Shown here in pieces: positions 10,167 to 23,300 of a DNA stretch of 64,000 nt. Numbering within the stretch: the first letter of the stretch is position 1; the number at the start of each line of letters is the position of its first letter. The notes beneath the pieces are model-generated. The model saw only the letters and a program-made list of their open reading frames with translations. It was not told where the DNA came from and made no database searches. This DNA is from Erythrocercus mccallii. Taxonomy: Eukaryota; Chordata; Aves; Passeriformes; Dicruridae. The stretch spans positions 248,001-312,000 of the forward strand of contig VZRG01000276.1 in NCBI GenBank assembly GCA_013397435.1. Reading direction: 5' to 3'. The position numbers were made by a program, and so were the translations under genes.

Positions 10167-13100
10167 GTTGGCTAAAAACATAAAGTAACTTCTAACCTAG
10201 TTAAGCATAAACATTCTTTCCTGGTAAGTCTTTTTACAGTTTAACATTTTCTCTGGAAGGCTTCATGATGCCCTCTCTTTACATCTTGAGGAACTGAACT
10301 CCTTTTTTCCTCCATTATTTCATTTCTATCAAACAGGCAAATATATTTCCTGTGTGCTTCCCTTCCATGTAATGTCCTCCTTTTAATTTGTTTTTCAATG
10401 TGCTGCAGTCCCCATGAAAGTCTCTTGTGACCATTGCATTGGACCAAAGTTCAGTTGGTTGCTTTCCATCAGAGACTCCCGTTGGCCTCTGTTCATATGC
10501 TCACTTGCTACATAAAGTAGATAAAAGCTTTTTTTTTCTTGAGCCATTGTTTATCTGTTTCCCAGGTTCCCAGAGCATAGTAATAAAGCTGTATTAGGTT
10601 ACTTGTTTTTAAGTAGCAACATGCCCTGTTCTGCAGTGACTGGAAGTGAAATAGCCTCAAGATAAAAGAAAACAAAAAAGCAAAACATTATAGTGACATG
10701 ACCTTGAAGGGGATCCCCTCTATCACAAATTCTCTCTGCCCCTTGTGTATAAGTAGGGCTGCTAGGAACAGTAGAAATGATGTGTTTATTTTCTGAGTTT
10801 TTCTCATAGTGCCCAAGGCGAGTAATTGGAATTTCATTCTCTCATTGTTAACCATGATACCCAGAATTCATGTCTTAAAGGGCAGTTTATCTCTGGAGAG
10901 CTAATATATAAAAAAGTGGTAAATTCTTACAGAGCAATTTCATTTCCTGTGTATATGCAGGTTTGGATTTAGTTTTGCAGATGAATTTCCTATTTTTTTC
11001 CCTGCATATTTTCTTCTTTTTCTTGCCCTGGAGATGCACCTGGAGAGGAATGAAGAGGATTTTTTCTAACTTTCACAACACAAAAGAATCATTAAATAAA
11101 ATCTGGATTGTGGTGCCAAGTCGAGCCCCCGCTTGCATCTGTGGATGTAGCCTGTGGAAACTTCAGTGATGGAGGGTATGTATGTAATCCCTCTGGATTA
11201 ACTCAGAGGGAGCTCTGGGTTATCCGGAGTCAGAAGTACCCATCTTCCCATTTGAGAAATGATAATCTCATGTAAATCACAAAGACATGACAAACCTTTT
11301 GATGCTGCTCATGCAGAAATGGTCTGCGAAGCTGAGTAGTTTTTGAAATAAGATTTTGTTAGAGACATAGTGGGACATCACCCTGAAGTGAATAAAACTT
11401 TCAGGCAGACAAACACTTCTTAATGTGAGACCATTTCCTCTGCAAAATACAACATTTTGTTGTAGAAGTTATGGTCAGTTTTAGATGATTTTTACTGTGT
11501 TAGGAATTACATCCATAAGAAAGGGGAATATGGAGCAGCATGTTTCCCCTTTCTCATGACCATAGGTCCACAGTTTCAGGGTAAGAGGAGTGAAGGCAAG
11601 GACAGTGAATATTTCTTTCTATACATTAAAACTTTTTTATTGATAAGGTTTAATATCATTCATGCCAATATAATGCCATTATTCCAGTGAGTAAAGAAGA
11701 GCCTCCATTGCTCTAGAGTCAGTCTTACAGTGAGTGAAACAGTCAAGCAGCACTATCACCATAAAGTAGACCTTTGATCTTCAGAATTTCATGGTATGCA
11801 GGGTTCACTACAGAAAAAGGAATTCTTTGTCAAGTTTAATGTGAAGTGAAAATAAATCTGTGTAAACTTCTGTAGTTTTGGTTTATTTTGGATTTTTGAA
11901 CAGAACAGAATTACTAGAAAATTTTGTTAGTGTCTAATTCCCAGAGCAAGCGACTGGTTTGTGCTGCAGCATCAGAAATCAGGTATGCAAAATAGCAACA
12001 TAGGTTTTGTTAGTCAGGAGAGTGCACATTCAGGCATCTTTAAGGGTCCCTTGAAAAATATAAAATGTTGTTTAAACTTACATACAAAATCATATCAAGT
12101 CATAGGTATTGGAACTGAAAAATGTAATTTGTAAACTTTTCTAGGCTTACCTGCAAGCTTTCAAAATATCTATGAGAAGAGCAAAACTCTTGTGGTTTTA
12201 ACTGGGAAATTTATTTTTGAGAGTTATAAAAAAGATTGCTATTAGAAAACTGATTTTCTTGTAGTTGACTCATGTGCCTGGGGAAAACTCTGGTTTCTCA
12301 GACCCTCAGATTGTTCTGGAAATGAACATTTTCCACCCAAGGACGCAGGGCTCATGAATCCAGCTGAGCAGTTTTGGTTTTGCTCAGCTGCCAGCTGCAG
12401 CCCAGGAAAGCTGTTCCTCCCTGGTTCTGTTCTAATCCATTCTGGACAAGCTACAGAGAAGGGAGAGCAACTTATGGAGAAACTGCAGGCTGATCTCCTA
12501 GCAAATTGAAGATTTTATAAGTAAAAATGGAAACAAGAGAGGAGGGAAGGTGGGAGAAGATTCTATGCATCTCTTGTCCATCAAGCTGGGATTTGGGGTT
12601 GCCCTGCCCCAGCAGGACTGCAGGCACCACTTATCCTCCTGCCAGGGGGCATGGCACAGTTTTGTCTGTGTATTGATAGCTGTATTTCTAGCAGGATATG
12701 CTGAAATTTTCATAACTGTTTCTTATTAAGAGAAAAACAGTCTATGGCTCAATTTTCCCTGCCCTGTCCATCCCAATTTAAACTTCTTAAACTTGTGTGC
12801 AAAACATCACAGCCTCATGGACATTTGCAGGCAAAGTTTTCTGACATAAATAGAAAGCCCTTTGAAAACTGCAATCCTAATCCATTTTTCTTCAGCACAA
12901 CATCTGTTTTAATAATGGCTGTTCTATCATCAATTTTCATTTATGGAGAACTGAAGTAGATAAATGTATATTGATCTCTATTAACTACCAATTGGTCACA
13001 AGTTGCCACTATAATTTGAGTAGAAATTTTTTTAAAGATTAAACTACATGGATTTTACCTTGTTGAAAAGCAGTGGTAGCCTCTGTTCTGGCTGGTTTTG

Positions 13101-13639
13101 TCCATAAGGGTATTGAACTACTGCACTCTCTGGTAACATTCATGTAGATATGAGTGATTTCAAGATTCACTTGAAAATTCCTTTCTCATTTGTGTTCTGG
13201 TAAATTGCACATAGTTAGTGATGGGTGATACTTTGATGCTTCAGAAACTAAATGAGAAGCTAAAATCTCAAATTTTCCAGATCTATTTCAGGTGATTGAA
13301 ATGGCAAGGACAAAAATTGCCCTTTTCTACGGAGAGTGGCTGCATAAAATAATTAACAGAATTTTTTGCTACTTAGTTTATTGGATCACCTGAAAATGCT
13401 TTTTAGATATAGTGGCACAGAAATAATGGGTATGACAGACGAAACTGCACCAGATGATTAAACATCTGTGTCTCAGACTGCAATGCTAAAGGGCAACTCT
13501 GAGTTTGTGGCTCTGTTTCACATCTGATGGCAGAGAATGCCTAGGGGTGTTTTGACAAGCACTGAGTTGTGGGAGGATCTGAGACTTAAGAGGCTAAGAA
13601 ACAAAGGAAAAACATAATGTAACTGCATTAGAAACAAGA
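10167..13639. other. non-repetitive DNA between an LTR and a CR1
   Basis: About 3.5 kb with no gene or transposon recognised. A perfect short hairpin lies at 12361-12390. Open frames do not exceed 71 codons apart from frames that run into the CR1 at the right end. Confidence 0.5.
12361..12390. repeat. perfect 10-bp hairpin
   Basis: CAGCTGAGCA and its exact reverse complement TGCTCAGCTG are separated by the 10-nt loop GTTTTGGTTT. The arm contains the CAGCTG palindrome, also an E-box sequence. No element boundary coincides with it. Confidence 0.7.
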
Positions 13640-14520
13640 ACAATGGAATTAAGTGGACTCTCAGCAAGTTTACCAACTGCACCAGCCTGTGTGGTGTGGT
13701 TAACAGGCTGGAGGGAAGGGAGGACATCCAGAGGGACCTTGTCAGGTTTGAGACGTGGGTCTGTGCAAACCTCATGGAGTCCAACAAGGCCAGGTGCAAG
13801 GTCTTGTGCCTGGGCTGGGACAATCCCAAGCACAAATACAGGGTGGGTGGTGAATGGATTAAGAGCAGCTCTGAGGAGAAAGGCTTGGGGATATTGGTTA
13901 ACAAGAAGCTGGACACATCTCAACATTGTGCACTAGCAGCTCAGAAAGCAAATTGTGTCCTGGGCTGCTTCAGAAGCAGAGTGGCCAGCAGGGTGAAGGG
14001 GTGACTCTGCTCCTCTACTCTGCTCTGGTGAGACCCCATCTGAAGTGCTGCATCCAACTCTGGGGTTTCAAGCATAAGAAGGGTGTGGACCTGCTGGAAT
14101 GAGTCCAGAGAACCACAAGGATGATAAAAGGGTTTGAGAACTTCTCCTATGGAACGAGTTGGAGTTGCTCTGTCTGGAGAAGAGAAGGTTCTGGGGAGAT
14201 CTTGTAGCAGCTTTCTAGCACCTAAAGGGGGCTTTTCAAAAAGGCCTGTAGTGATAGGGCAGAGGGCAATGGCTTTGAACTGGAACAGGGCAGAGTTGGA
14301 TTTGCTATTAGGAAAAAATTCTTTACTGTGAGGGTGGTGAAGACCGGAACCGGTTGCCCAGAGAAGCTGTGGATGCTCCATTCCTGGAAGTGTTGAAGGC
14401 CAGGTTGGATTGGGCTCCGAGCAACCTGGTCTAGTGGTTGGCACACCTGCCTTTGGCTTGGATTGGAACTAGACAATCTTCAAGCTTCCTTCCAACCCAA
14501 ACCACTCTATGATTTTATAA
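13640..14520 (+). mobile_element. CR1 LINE, 5'-truncated, sense strand
   Basis: A 5'-truncated chicken-repeat-1 retrotransposon covering the end of the reverse transcriptase open frame and the 3' untranslated region. The translation at 13696-14004 carries the CR1 signature (LMESNKARCKVLCLG, KGLGILVNKKLD, HCALAAQKANCVLGC). The frame then shifts near 14000 and continues as LLLYSALVRPHLKCC. A TGA at 14100-14102 stands where CGA is usual, a typical CpG decay. The 3' end has the family hallmarks: AAATTCTTTACTGTGAGGGT, GGTTGCCCAGAGAAG, CAACCTGGTCTAGTGG, CTTCCTTCCAACCC and a terminal CTATGATTTTAT. CR1 inserts without a clear TSD and ends in a short octamer-like repeat, as here. It is inactive. Frames read antisense through it (13518-13926, 13941-14444) are shadows. 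Confidence 0.97.
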
Positions 14521-16647
14521 TTTTAGTTAAAATCTTTTGATTGTGATATAATGTAAATGCTAAAAGACAGAGATAGGTGTTGGTAGTGTCCTGTATCAGT
14601 GCTATATTTTGAGGGATAATCTGTGTTCAATAGAGATTACTGGTATGTGCATATGTTCATATATTCAAAATGCCTTGCCTAAAGATATTGTTGGGTGTGT
14701 TTTTCCATAATTAAGAAGTCTACATGTCACTGCTTCTTCTAACAGCATATTCCAGTAGAAAGCACTTTTCTGCCTAGAATGAAATCCATCCCTAGGAGCT
14801 AACCACAAGTTTCAAATAACAGAGGAGTTTCAATATGTTATAGAGTCCTGCATATTGGCTAACTGCTTCTCCATTAAGATTTATGATATATATAAACCAG
14901 ATGAAAACTGGAACCACCAGCTGTAAACTATTAATGCAAGGGTTGTTGACTTGTGCAATCAGGTAAGGTCAGTTGCTATGCGCCATCGGGAGAGAATAGA
15001 TTCCATATCATTGAGATCAAAGTGCTTCAGTACATTCTCATAAAACATCCCAATTTCCAGGCAGCCTGTAGACTCTAACCATTTCCTGAAGCAATTAACG
15101 AAGTATAATGCAAAGCAAAATAGAGATGAAAACCAAAGTGAACTATTGACTGTAAAACACGGAGTAAATCTTGAGTCACTTCTTGCTTAGTCATAGCTAA
15201 GTGCTGTTAATCATCTACTCTTTGTTGCATTGTCAGGTGAACAGCTGAGATTTTAGATGATTTATATGCCTGTTGTTCATTTTGCAATGCAAATGCCTGG
15301 AAGTGCATGTGCTCTGCTGCCAAATGTCAGCTGGGAAGAGGTAACCTGCAGCTTTTTGTGCTCTAGGAGTACCTTGAGCTCCTCTTGAGTCATCCCCATA
15401 GGAGGTATGACCTTTTTCTAATTTATTCATAAACAGCTGGCTGTGTAAGTACCACCATACTGTTAGAATACCTCATCTTTCCAAATACTGCACCATAACC
15501 CTTTGTAAATACTTCCAGTAATATATGCCCAAACTCAGGGGTCATGAATCTGGTAGCATTGGCGTTAGAACTTACAGAGTGAGGAATGAACATAAGCATT
15601 TGGAACAGCTAAATTCAAATATGTTTATTTTGGAAGAAATAGATCTAAAAGAAAAGTAGTCTAAAAAGAACACCATGACTCTTGTGTGGACAGACTGGAT
15701 AATAGATCATGCTCTTGAAAAGGAAAAAAACCATTTCAGTCCTTCCATTTTTCTTACACAAATACTGTTGGGCCACATTTTTCCTTCTCTAACTCTACTA
15801 AGTGCAGCAAGTAACCTAAAAGGTCATCTTTCTGTTTCAGAAGTATCTCTAGCACAGCTTAAAACAAAGCCTGGTTGGAAATGTAGATGTTTTATATATG
15901 TTTAGAAACTGCTGTTAATGTTGTTAGATGCTAAGTTCAGACTTTATGCAAGTAAAAGGAGCTTGGCCTTCATCCTGCCAAGGATAGGAAATCCCTGTAG
16001 CTGCTGGGTGCAAGCCTCACACTGCAACCATCTGGTGCCACAGAAATGGCTTTAAAATTATTTATTTTCACCAGGAAGCTAAAAAGCTCTGTGATATATA
16101 TTTTTTTTTAGCTATCTTTGCTCTTTTGGGGTTTCCTCTTGAAGTACCTTATGTCTTGAACTTCTCTAAAACTCAAGTCCTCTCTCAATATCTTCAGTGT
16201 TGAGTCAGTTATTTCTAAGTACCTCAGGACAAAATTTGTGGATCAAAATGATGCCAAGAAATACCTACGTGTTTCTTAGCATTTCCTAGCATTGTGCTCT
16301 CTTAAAGCTTAGAATAATCTAGTGCTCCTCTAGGGATAGCAGTTTATGTAACTTTTTGCAGAAGGGAAATCTGTATGTGCCTCAGTTGTCCAGTTCATTA
16401 CAGAACTTTGCAAATTTTCTTTCAAGAGAAGGATAATACATTTTGGCAATTACAGTAATGGGGTAATGCTGAGCCACTGTTGGATAGAGCAATGTGTTTT
16501 CTATTCTCTCTGAGTAGTGTTGTCTTTTGTTATTATTTACTTTTTGGTTTGCTTTAAGTTATTTGCTAGTGGCACTAAACTCTGTGTCGTACCCAATTTA
16601 GGATGGGTAGTTGACTAATTTGCTTTATCTGATATTTGATGTCGTGC
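14521..16647. other. non-repetitive DNA between CR1 copies
   Basis: About 2.1 kb of AT-rich DNA. No gene, RNA gene or repeat is recognised; open frames reach at most 76 codons. Confidence 0.5.
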
Positions 16648-16893
16648 TATGAAATGGCCTCAAGTTGTGCCATGGGAGGGTTAGATATCAGGCAGAAATC
16701 ATTAAAGGAAAAAGTTGTCAAGTATTGGAATGGGCTGCTCAGGGAAGCGGTGGAGTCACCATCCCTGGAAGTGTTCAAGAAATGACTGGACATGGCACTA
16801 TGGTTTAGTGGAAAAGGTGGTGTTTGATCATAGGTTGAGCTTAGTGATCTTTGAGATTTTTCCAACCTTAATAATTCTGAGATTCTATGAAAT
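16648..16893 (+). mobile_element. CR1 LINE 3' fragment, sense strand
   Basis: A short CR1 3' end. The order GGCCTCAAGTTGTGCC, then GGAATGGGCTGCTCAGGGAAG, GGAGTCACCATCCCTGGAAGT, GACATGGCACTATGGTTTAGT, TTTTTCCAACCT and a terminal ATTCTGAGATTCTATGA matches the 3' untranslated region of a CR1 subfamily different from the copy at 13640-14520. Several small gaps and substitutions show that it is old. It encodes no protein; the frames read across it on either strand are chance. Confidence 0.9.
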
Positions 16894-18889
16894 TTGAAAT
16901 CTGTTGCTGTCTGGAGCTGTGATGATGTCCAGAAGACAAGATGTGCTCCAAATATCACCTTTTTAATGTTCAAGTAGAAAACACTTAATTTTTGAAAACT
17001 ACCACTTAATTTTTGAAAAAAGCATATTCATGACCTAACATGCAACCTGCAAGTCTCTATGCTTTTATGAAGATTTTTCACAAATTTCAGCTTGCCCTTC
17101 TTGATTTTAATTTCTTTTCAAGCCATCAATATACACAGACCTCTAAGTCTACTCTATTGAGGGCATCAGTGACTTGTGAAGCCGAACTTCCTGGACGTCT
17201 GCTGTAGAGTCCTCTATATCTTTTCAGATCTTTTTTCCCTTTTCCAAAGCTTTGTCAAAGCCTTTTTTGTTAATCTGTAGTAGTTTTCCTATGTTCTTAA
17301 ATGTTTTATAAGCCTATTTAATCAGTCTGTTATACAGCAGTATAAAAGTCACTTGAATGATATGTTCTCCAATAGTCATAGCTTGGCTCAACACTAACAG
17401 GATAAACAGGTCCATAGATCTTTCTACATCACCACCTATTTATTCTTTTCTTAGACCTGACTTATGGGATAGACTTTATTTATTTCCCCATATCTGAGCA
17501 GCAATGCCATGTCCCTCTACTTGGTTAACAAGTCCGTGTGACTGCTTGTTCATGCTTTGATTATGTTTATTGTCAAACTTCTCACTTCAAATTATCTTTT
17601 CATACACATTAAAGGTGAATCTAGAGACCACTGAGATAAATCTGAGGCTTTGCACTGACTTCAGTGAGCCTCATTTCTGTCTCCATGGGATCACCCAAAC
17701 TTTTATATGAAATATGTAAGTTGGACATACTTTTGTCTGTTATCTGTTAAGTAACTTAATATTAAAGTTTCTTATTTAAAGCATGTCACTCTGACATCTG
17801 GTGAATATGATGTCCAAACAACAGAATCTTTTATTAAGTTAGCTCTTGCTATTCAGAGTGGCTGATTCTCGCCCTTCAGAAAAGCTCTCTTAAGCTTTTA
17901 AATGGGTTCTAATTCTCCACGCAGCTTCCTGCACTGTAGAAATATATTCTTTGGAAGTATGCTTTCTTCACCATTGACTGCTGGGATGAAATGCAGTAAC
18001 ATTAACCCATTATTATGCATTTCCAAACCTGTCAAATTCATGTATATCTGAAAGGAGACTTTCCCCACTTCATATGTATAGAAGGAGTTCATATTTGTTC
18101 TGTGAGTAATTTCTCTCTTCTGAAATTCATTCCCTGCTATGTGCAAAGACTGTGTTAGGTTTCTGCATGTGGTTTCAGATTTATGCTGCAGTGGTATTGC
18201 TAATCACAGGAGACAAGTCTGAGATGGAAAAAGGAGTCAAGAATTGTTGGCAGTTCTCTGAGAAGCTATATTAAATCTTCAGACATTAATCATTTCAATG
18301 AAGAGAAAGAATATTTAGTGCTGTAAAAAAAAGGTTAGTTAAAAACAAATTCCAAGTGTAATAAGAGAGGATGTGGAGATTTGGTTAAGTTACTGAGGAT
18401 GACTAGTAAAAATTAAATAGGAACAAAAGAAAAAATCCAGAAAAAATAAAGAGATGTGAAGATAAAAAAAGCAAGACCATGCAGTAGAAAATACATATTA
18501 TATAAGTACAACAACAGGGAAAAAATCTATTCCACTCAGTGAAGAGGGAAAGTTGTGGACAGATGAAAAATAAAATATGGAAACATTGAAATCTTCCTTA
18601 GCTCCATTTCTCAGATTATCACTTGACCAACTGCTATTTAGACAGGCAATAAGTGGATGAAAGCTCAGGTTAGACCAGTTGAAAGACAGATGGGAGAACA
18701 CTTAAAGCAGTTTAACAAATTATCTGGATCATAACACCTGTGCCAGGATATTGTAAAAGCTGACTGAATCAATCACAAGTCATTATTAATCTTTTGGTGC
18801 TTGTGGAGGGTAAATGAAATTCTGAAGGAATGAAAATTTGGTGCCCATTTTTACCTTATTAGGAATAAAAAGTTTTTATTCTTTATTCT
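16894..18889. other. non-repetitive AT-rich DNA
   Basis: About 2 kb. It holds a 21-bp tandem duplication at 16982-17023 and otherwise nothing recognised. Open frames reach at most 82 codons. Confidence 0.5.
16982..17023 (+). repeat. two-copy 21-bp tandem duplication
   Basis: The unit starts CACTTAATTTTTGAAAA at 16982 and again at 17003; the first 17 bases are identical and the last four partly diverged. It is one of three 21-bp two-copy duplications in this window. Confidence 0.8.
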
Positions 18890-19235
18890 GGAAAAGAGAA
18901 AAACAAGTCCCTCCAAATACTAATTTTTGTTCTCTCTGGATAGGACAAAAAGAAATGGGCTTTCAGTGTAGAAGGAAAGTTTGGATGAGACAGTAAAACA
19001 TAAAAAAACCCACCCCAGATCTTTCTAATGTTAAAGGGGTACATATTCATGGAAACAAGTTGCTTAGAGGGTCTTGAGGGCACAATCATGGTGCATTGTT
19101 AAGATTAAGTTAGACAAGCATCTGCCAGGAACAGTGTAGACATATTTGACCCTGTTTATAGGGAAGAAATGGATTATATTGTCTCTGAAGGATCCTTTCA
19201 GGTTAGATACCTCTTTTCTTATTATGTCATTATTC
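18890..19235 (+). mobile_element. old CR1 LINE 3' fragment, sense strand
   Basis: A diverged CR1 relative of the older archosaur type. Recognisable blocks occur in the right order: CTGGATAGGACAAAAAGAAATG, GGAAACAAGTTGCTTAGAGG, a CAATCAT block, GTTAGACAAGCATCTGCCAG, a block ending GACCCTGTTTATAGG, and AAGGATCCTTTCAG near the end. The family ends in an imperfect CTATGAT repeat, which is hardly visible here. The start is uncertain because the 5' part fades into the flank. No reading frame survives. Confidence 0.75.
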
Positions 19236-19849
19236 AAAATATCTATTTTGAGTGTCCTAACCTCTCATTGTGCCCTCTCTCTCTTTGGTTTACAACATGC
19301 TTGTTTTGTGTGGCTGCCTGTTATTTCTTCAAGTTTATGATACTTAAAGCAGAGACTCAGATTTTTTGCAGCACCTGTGAATAAGGATTTAAATTTGTTG
19401 GCACCTCGATGCCTATTACAGACCTTTCTCTAATGATACTAAAAATAGAATCATTAGAAGGTTTTTGTTTTTGAATACAGAAAAGTCAAACTACTAAACA
19501 AAAAAATCAAACTGAAAACTTATTGCAAAATAATAGTGTTTTTTAGGGCGATGGGGAAGAAAAGGGAGTATTCTAATTGTGCTTGATGCTGGATAGCAAT
19601 TTAGAGAGTTTTATCCAGCATTTTAAACTAGTGTTTTATGTTTAGCTTCATTTACAATAGAAAAGTGCTAAAAATGGTCAGGGTGCAGGGTAATTCCAGC
19701 TTGAATTTCATTGATAAAAGCAGGACCAGACTGAAATTTTTTCAGTGCTGGATTTAATTCACTTTGAGTGAGTCTTACACAGGCAACACTTAAAGGATTC
19801 ATACCATGCAGTTCAGGCAATATATTTCGGCTAAGCCAAAAGTGTGAAA
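19236..19849. other. spacer between two CR1 fragments
   Basis: About 0.6 kb of AT-rich DNA with no recognised element and no reading frame above about 70 codons. Confidence 0.5.
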
Positions 19850-20007
19850 AAGTATTCACCATCCCTAGAGGTATTTAAAAGATGTGTAGATGTGGCACTT
19901 GGGGACATGGCTTAGTGGTGGGCTTGACAGTGCTGGGTTAATGGCTGGACTCAATCTTAAAGGTCTTCTCCCACCAAAGTGATTTTATCATACTATGATT
20001 CTATATG
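19850..20007 (+). mobile_element. CR1 LINE 3' tail, sense strand
   Basis: Only the last 160 bp or so of a CR1 remain: CACCATCCCTAGAGGTATTT, GATGTGGCACTTGGGGACAT, GGCTTAGTGGTGGGCTTG, GGACTCAATCTTAAAGGTCT and a terminal CATACTATGATTCTAT. The wording matches the 3' untranslated region of the same general subfamily as 16648-16893. Because each copy has its own 3' terminus, the four CR1 pieces between 13.6 and 20 kb are separate insertions and not pieces of one. Confidence 0.9.
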
Positions 20008-20169
20008 TGAGGCCTTCTTTTTCTCCTTTGGCTTACTTCTACCTCAGCCACATCTAACTAAAACGAAAAATTATGTCATAAAAATATCCTTATGTGCCTG
20101 GAAACTCAGCTGTAAGTACAGTGTTGTTATCGTCCAAAAGATAAAAATTAAATAAGGGTCTTTGAAGCA

Positions 20170-20335
20170 CCCTTCCTTCCTTCCTTCCTTCCTTCCTTCC
20201 TTCCTTCCTTCCTTCCTTCCTTCCTTCCTTCCNNNNNNNNNNNNNNNNNNNNNNNNNNNNNNNNNNNNNNNNNNNNNNNNTCCCTCCTTCCCTCCCTCCT
20301 TCCTTCCTTCCTTCCCTCCGTCCCTCCCTCCCTCT
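20170..20335 (+). repeat. (CCTT)n microsatellite around an assembly gap
   Basis: A CCTT/AAGG tetranucleotide array runs pure from 20170 to 20232, is interrupted by 48 N (20233-20280), and resumes as an impure CCTT/CCCT mix to about 20335. The true length is unknown. Frames through it encode only repetitive Pro-Ser-Phe or Arg-Lys-Glu-Gly and are not genes. Polypurine/polypyrimidine tracts of this kind are a common source of length polymorphism and sequencing failure. Confidence 0.97.
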
Positions 20336-23300
20336 GCAAACATATTAAATATAACATGGGGATGATCAAAGTAGCTTAAGTTTAGATACTGCATTTCCTT
20401 GCCAGCAATTTATAGCTAAGCAGATGTGTATGCAAATGACACCTATCTTAATTCTAGAGATCACTATCTCAGTCAATTACTTTAAAATAACATATCTTTG
20501 AAACATAAAATGTGATGAAGAAGCTTTAATGTTGGATAAAGAAGGTGTCAGTAACTACCCAACCAAGGGCAAGACTGAAACATATGATCACATTTTCCCA
20601 GCTTTCATTGACCTCATGGGAGCTCTCAGTAAAAAAAAATCAATTACAGGGTCTTCAATGTATAAGAGTAAGAACTGTGTGAATGTGTGATAGAGGTAAT
20701 AAGACGTGTCTTGTATTACAGATGATTTACTTTTTGGGTAAATATATTCTAAAGAGCATGAAAACCAATGTTTTCTCTGCCTGAAAAAGGAAGCAGTGAC
20801 ATTTTAAATGCAAATACATCCAGCCCCTCTGCCCTTCCCCCTCTATGTGGAAAAGCACAGAGATTGAAGCACTGAGGTTCACATTTTTTCATATAATTGC
20901 TAGTCCCCTTGCTTTTGCTCACTTATGTAAATTTCACTGCAGGGCTGTCTGTGTAGAAGCCCCTTGTATTCCTGTACTCCTGCCTTCCTCAAAAGTTAGT
21001 GCAACCTCCATTACTCTCAAGACTAGCCTCTCCTAAAGAGACCTGTCAGAAAAGGCACTCAGCAGCCTTGACAAATAGCTGTCAAGACTTTGATTTCACA
21101 GAGTGGAATAATTTGTGGTTTTAGCCTTTCATTCGGCAAGACCTATTACCTGAGCCCTTCTGTCCACAGTTGTTAAACACATATTTTTAACCCACGATTC
21201 CTCAGGTGGCAGATGGTGTGGTTAAAATCATGCTGAGCACTAGCTACTTCCAGAGATCCCATAAATGCTTGCAGACTTGCAGTAACTTTTGTGCCTCTCC
21301 TTGAGGGACAGAGGAGGTCTGCAACTAGCAGCATTGGCTGAGAAGGGATACTAGAGTATTCCCATCAAAACATACCTTTTCACACAGTGGACAGGAAGAA
21401 CGCAGCAACCACAGGAGATTTTGCTGTGGGAGCAGCTGTATTTGTGTAAGAGTAAGTCTCCTTGAATGTATACCTTGTATTCAGGTTGCTGGTGTAATGC
21501 AGATGCATCATGAGCCTGACAGTTTCTTTTTTCCTAAATTCTTTTAAAGTCACTAGTTTCTATGTCCGTTCAATTTGGTGTCACCTTTTTCCTGTCCCAT
21601 TCCTTTCCTTGTTATCATAATTACAGCTGGTTCAACAACAAAATATTTAACATCTTTCCTTTCTGTCAGACACTGAAAATATTGATTTAACATGTGCCTT
21701 GTGTTTCTTTTCTTGTTCAGGGTTTACTGGAAGGCAGACTGGTAGCTGATACATGCATTTTTTCTGTTCTTCATGTAGGAGAACCTGATAGGACATAAAC
21801 AACAGCTACTCTGTTTTGTCCTACAGAATGAAAGAATGTTGCCAAGATATACTCCACTTATATTTCTGAGTACAGTAACCTTCCTCAAGCATTTCTATAT
21901 ATTGGCAAGATGTTCTGAGTAGGAAACATTTCCCCCCTCATTCCTTAATATCTTCTCTTTTCATTTATTTACAAACGGTTGGACAAGAACCTTCTCCCCA
22001 TACCTGGAATATTATTGTTACACTGCCACTTTTCAAATCCCACCAAGTTCTGATGAAAAAAAGATATACTTAGAAGCACAGTCTGCTGTCCCAAGAGCGT
22101 CTTTTCATTGATATGTCATCAGCCACTGTTTCAACAATAGACAGAAAGGTTCCCAGGAAAAGGTTTTTTAATAGGAAAAGTCCTATCCTGATAGAAAACA
22201 GTTTCAAATACTAAAAATACAATGCCCAGTGATTTACACGACTTATCTCCCTTGAAGGGGATATAAGCAGAATTCCTCCTCTACAGCACTAAGCAAAGCA
22301 GTAAAAAGAGCAGTTTCAGTTTGCTGTGCTATGTATGCATCCTTTTAGTGTATCTGTAGCTTTGCTGTTTATTTTTGACTTTTTTCCCTCATTCTATTGC
22401 TTTCCAGTGAATTTATGCATGTACTCGTGTTGCCATAATGGCTTTGTCTGTTTTGCTCTCAAAACATGCATGTTCAAAACCAGTTAGATATAAAAGGAAA
22501 GAGAAAACCTCTGTGGCAGGTTTTTCCTTCATGTTATTTCAGAAGAGTTCATTGCTATGCTAATGGGGACCACATGGTACAGGGTAATTGTTAAAAATAT
22601 TCCTTGCTGACATCCATCATCTTTTATTCTTGAACACTCAATATTCTGCTCACAGTAAGGATATAATTCTCTCTGGGCAATAAGACACCAAGCTGAATAC
22701 CACACTAATTGCAACAAACCTGTGCAGTGTCTAGACATGGAGGTGTATGAATAGAGTCCAGTCCATAAACCACCGTGCTCTGGTGTGGGTGCTGGCAGTA
22801 ATGTGCTCAGCTGAGGAAGATCACCTGTGGAGTGATTTTGTAAGAGACAGATGGGTCCTAAAAACTCTTGATTTCATTCTAACAGGACTGATTTACTTAG
22901 ACTTATGTATGGCATATATGTATGGAGTGAATAATGTGTGTATTAAGGATAGGGATATAATATTGCTCTACAGAACTGGAAAATGTCCATCTTCTGGCTA
23001 GAAAGCAATCTTGTACTATCCACGAAGCCAGATCATAGTTATTCCACATGGCATTAAAATTTATGAGTAGAACCAGAATGGTCCACAAAACCTACTAACA
23101 ACTGAACTAAGCAGATCTGGTTTTCCTTTCAAACATTTAGATGAAGATATTGAAAAAAATTAAAAAGACCTCTTGAAACTCCTTTTTAAAATGATGAGGA
23201 AATATAATTCTGAACTACCTAAGAGTGTTTTGTGACTTCTTTAGTGCTTTCATTGCACAGTCAAGGTTCTCTTATAAAAGGCACTGCTATGCTCAATTGC

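Noticed and set aside
13518..14476. Long minus-strand and overlapping plus-strand frames of 84-167 codons
   Set aside because: They are antisense or out-of-phase readings of the CR1 reverse transcriptase and 3' untranslated region.
20071..20394. Arg-Lys-Glu-Gly or Pro-Ser-Phe repeat proteins
   Set aside because: They are translations of the CCTT microsatellite and the N gap.
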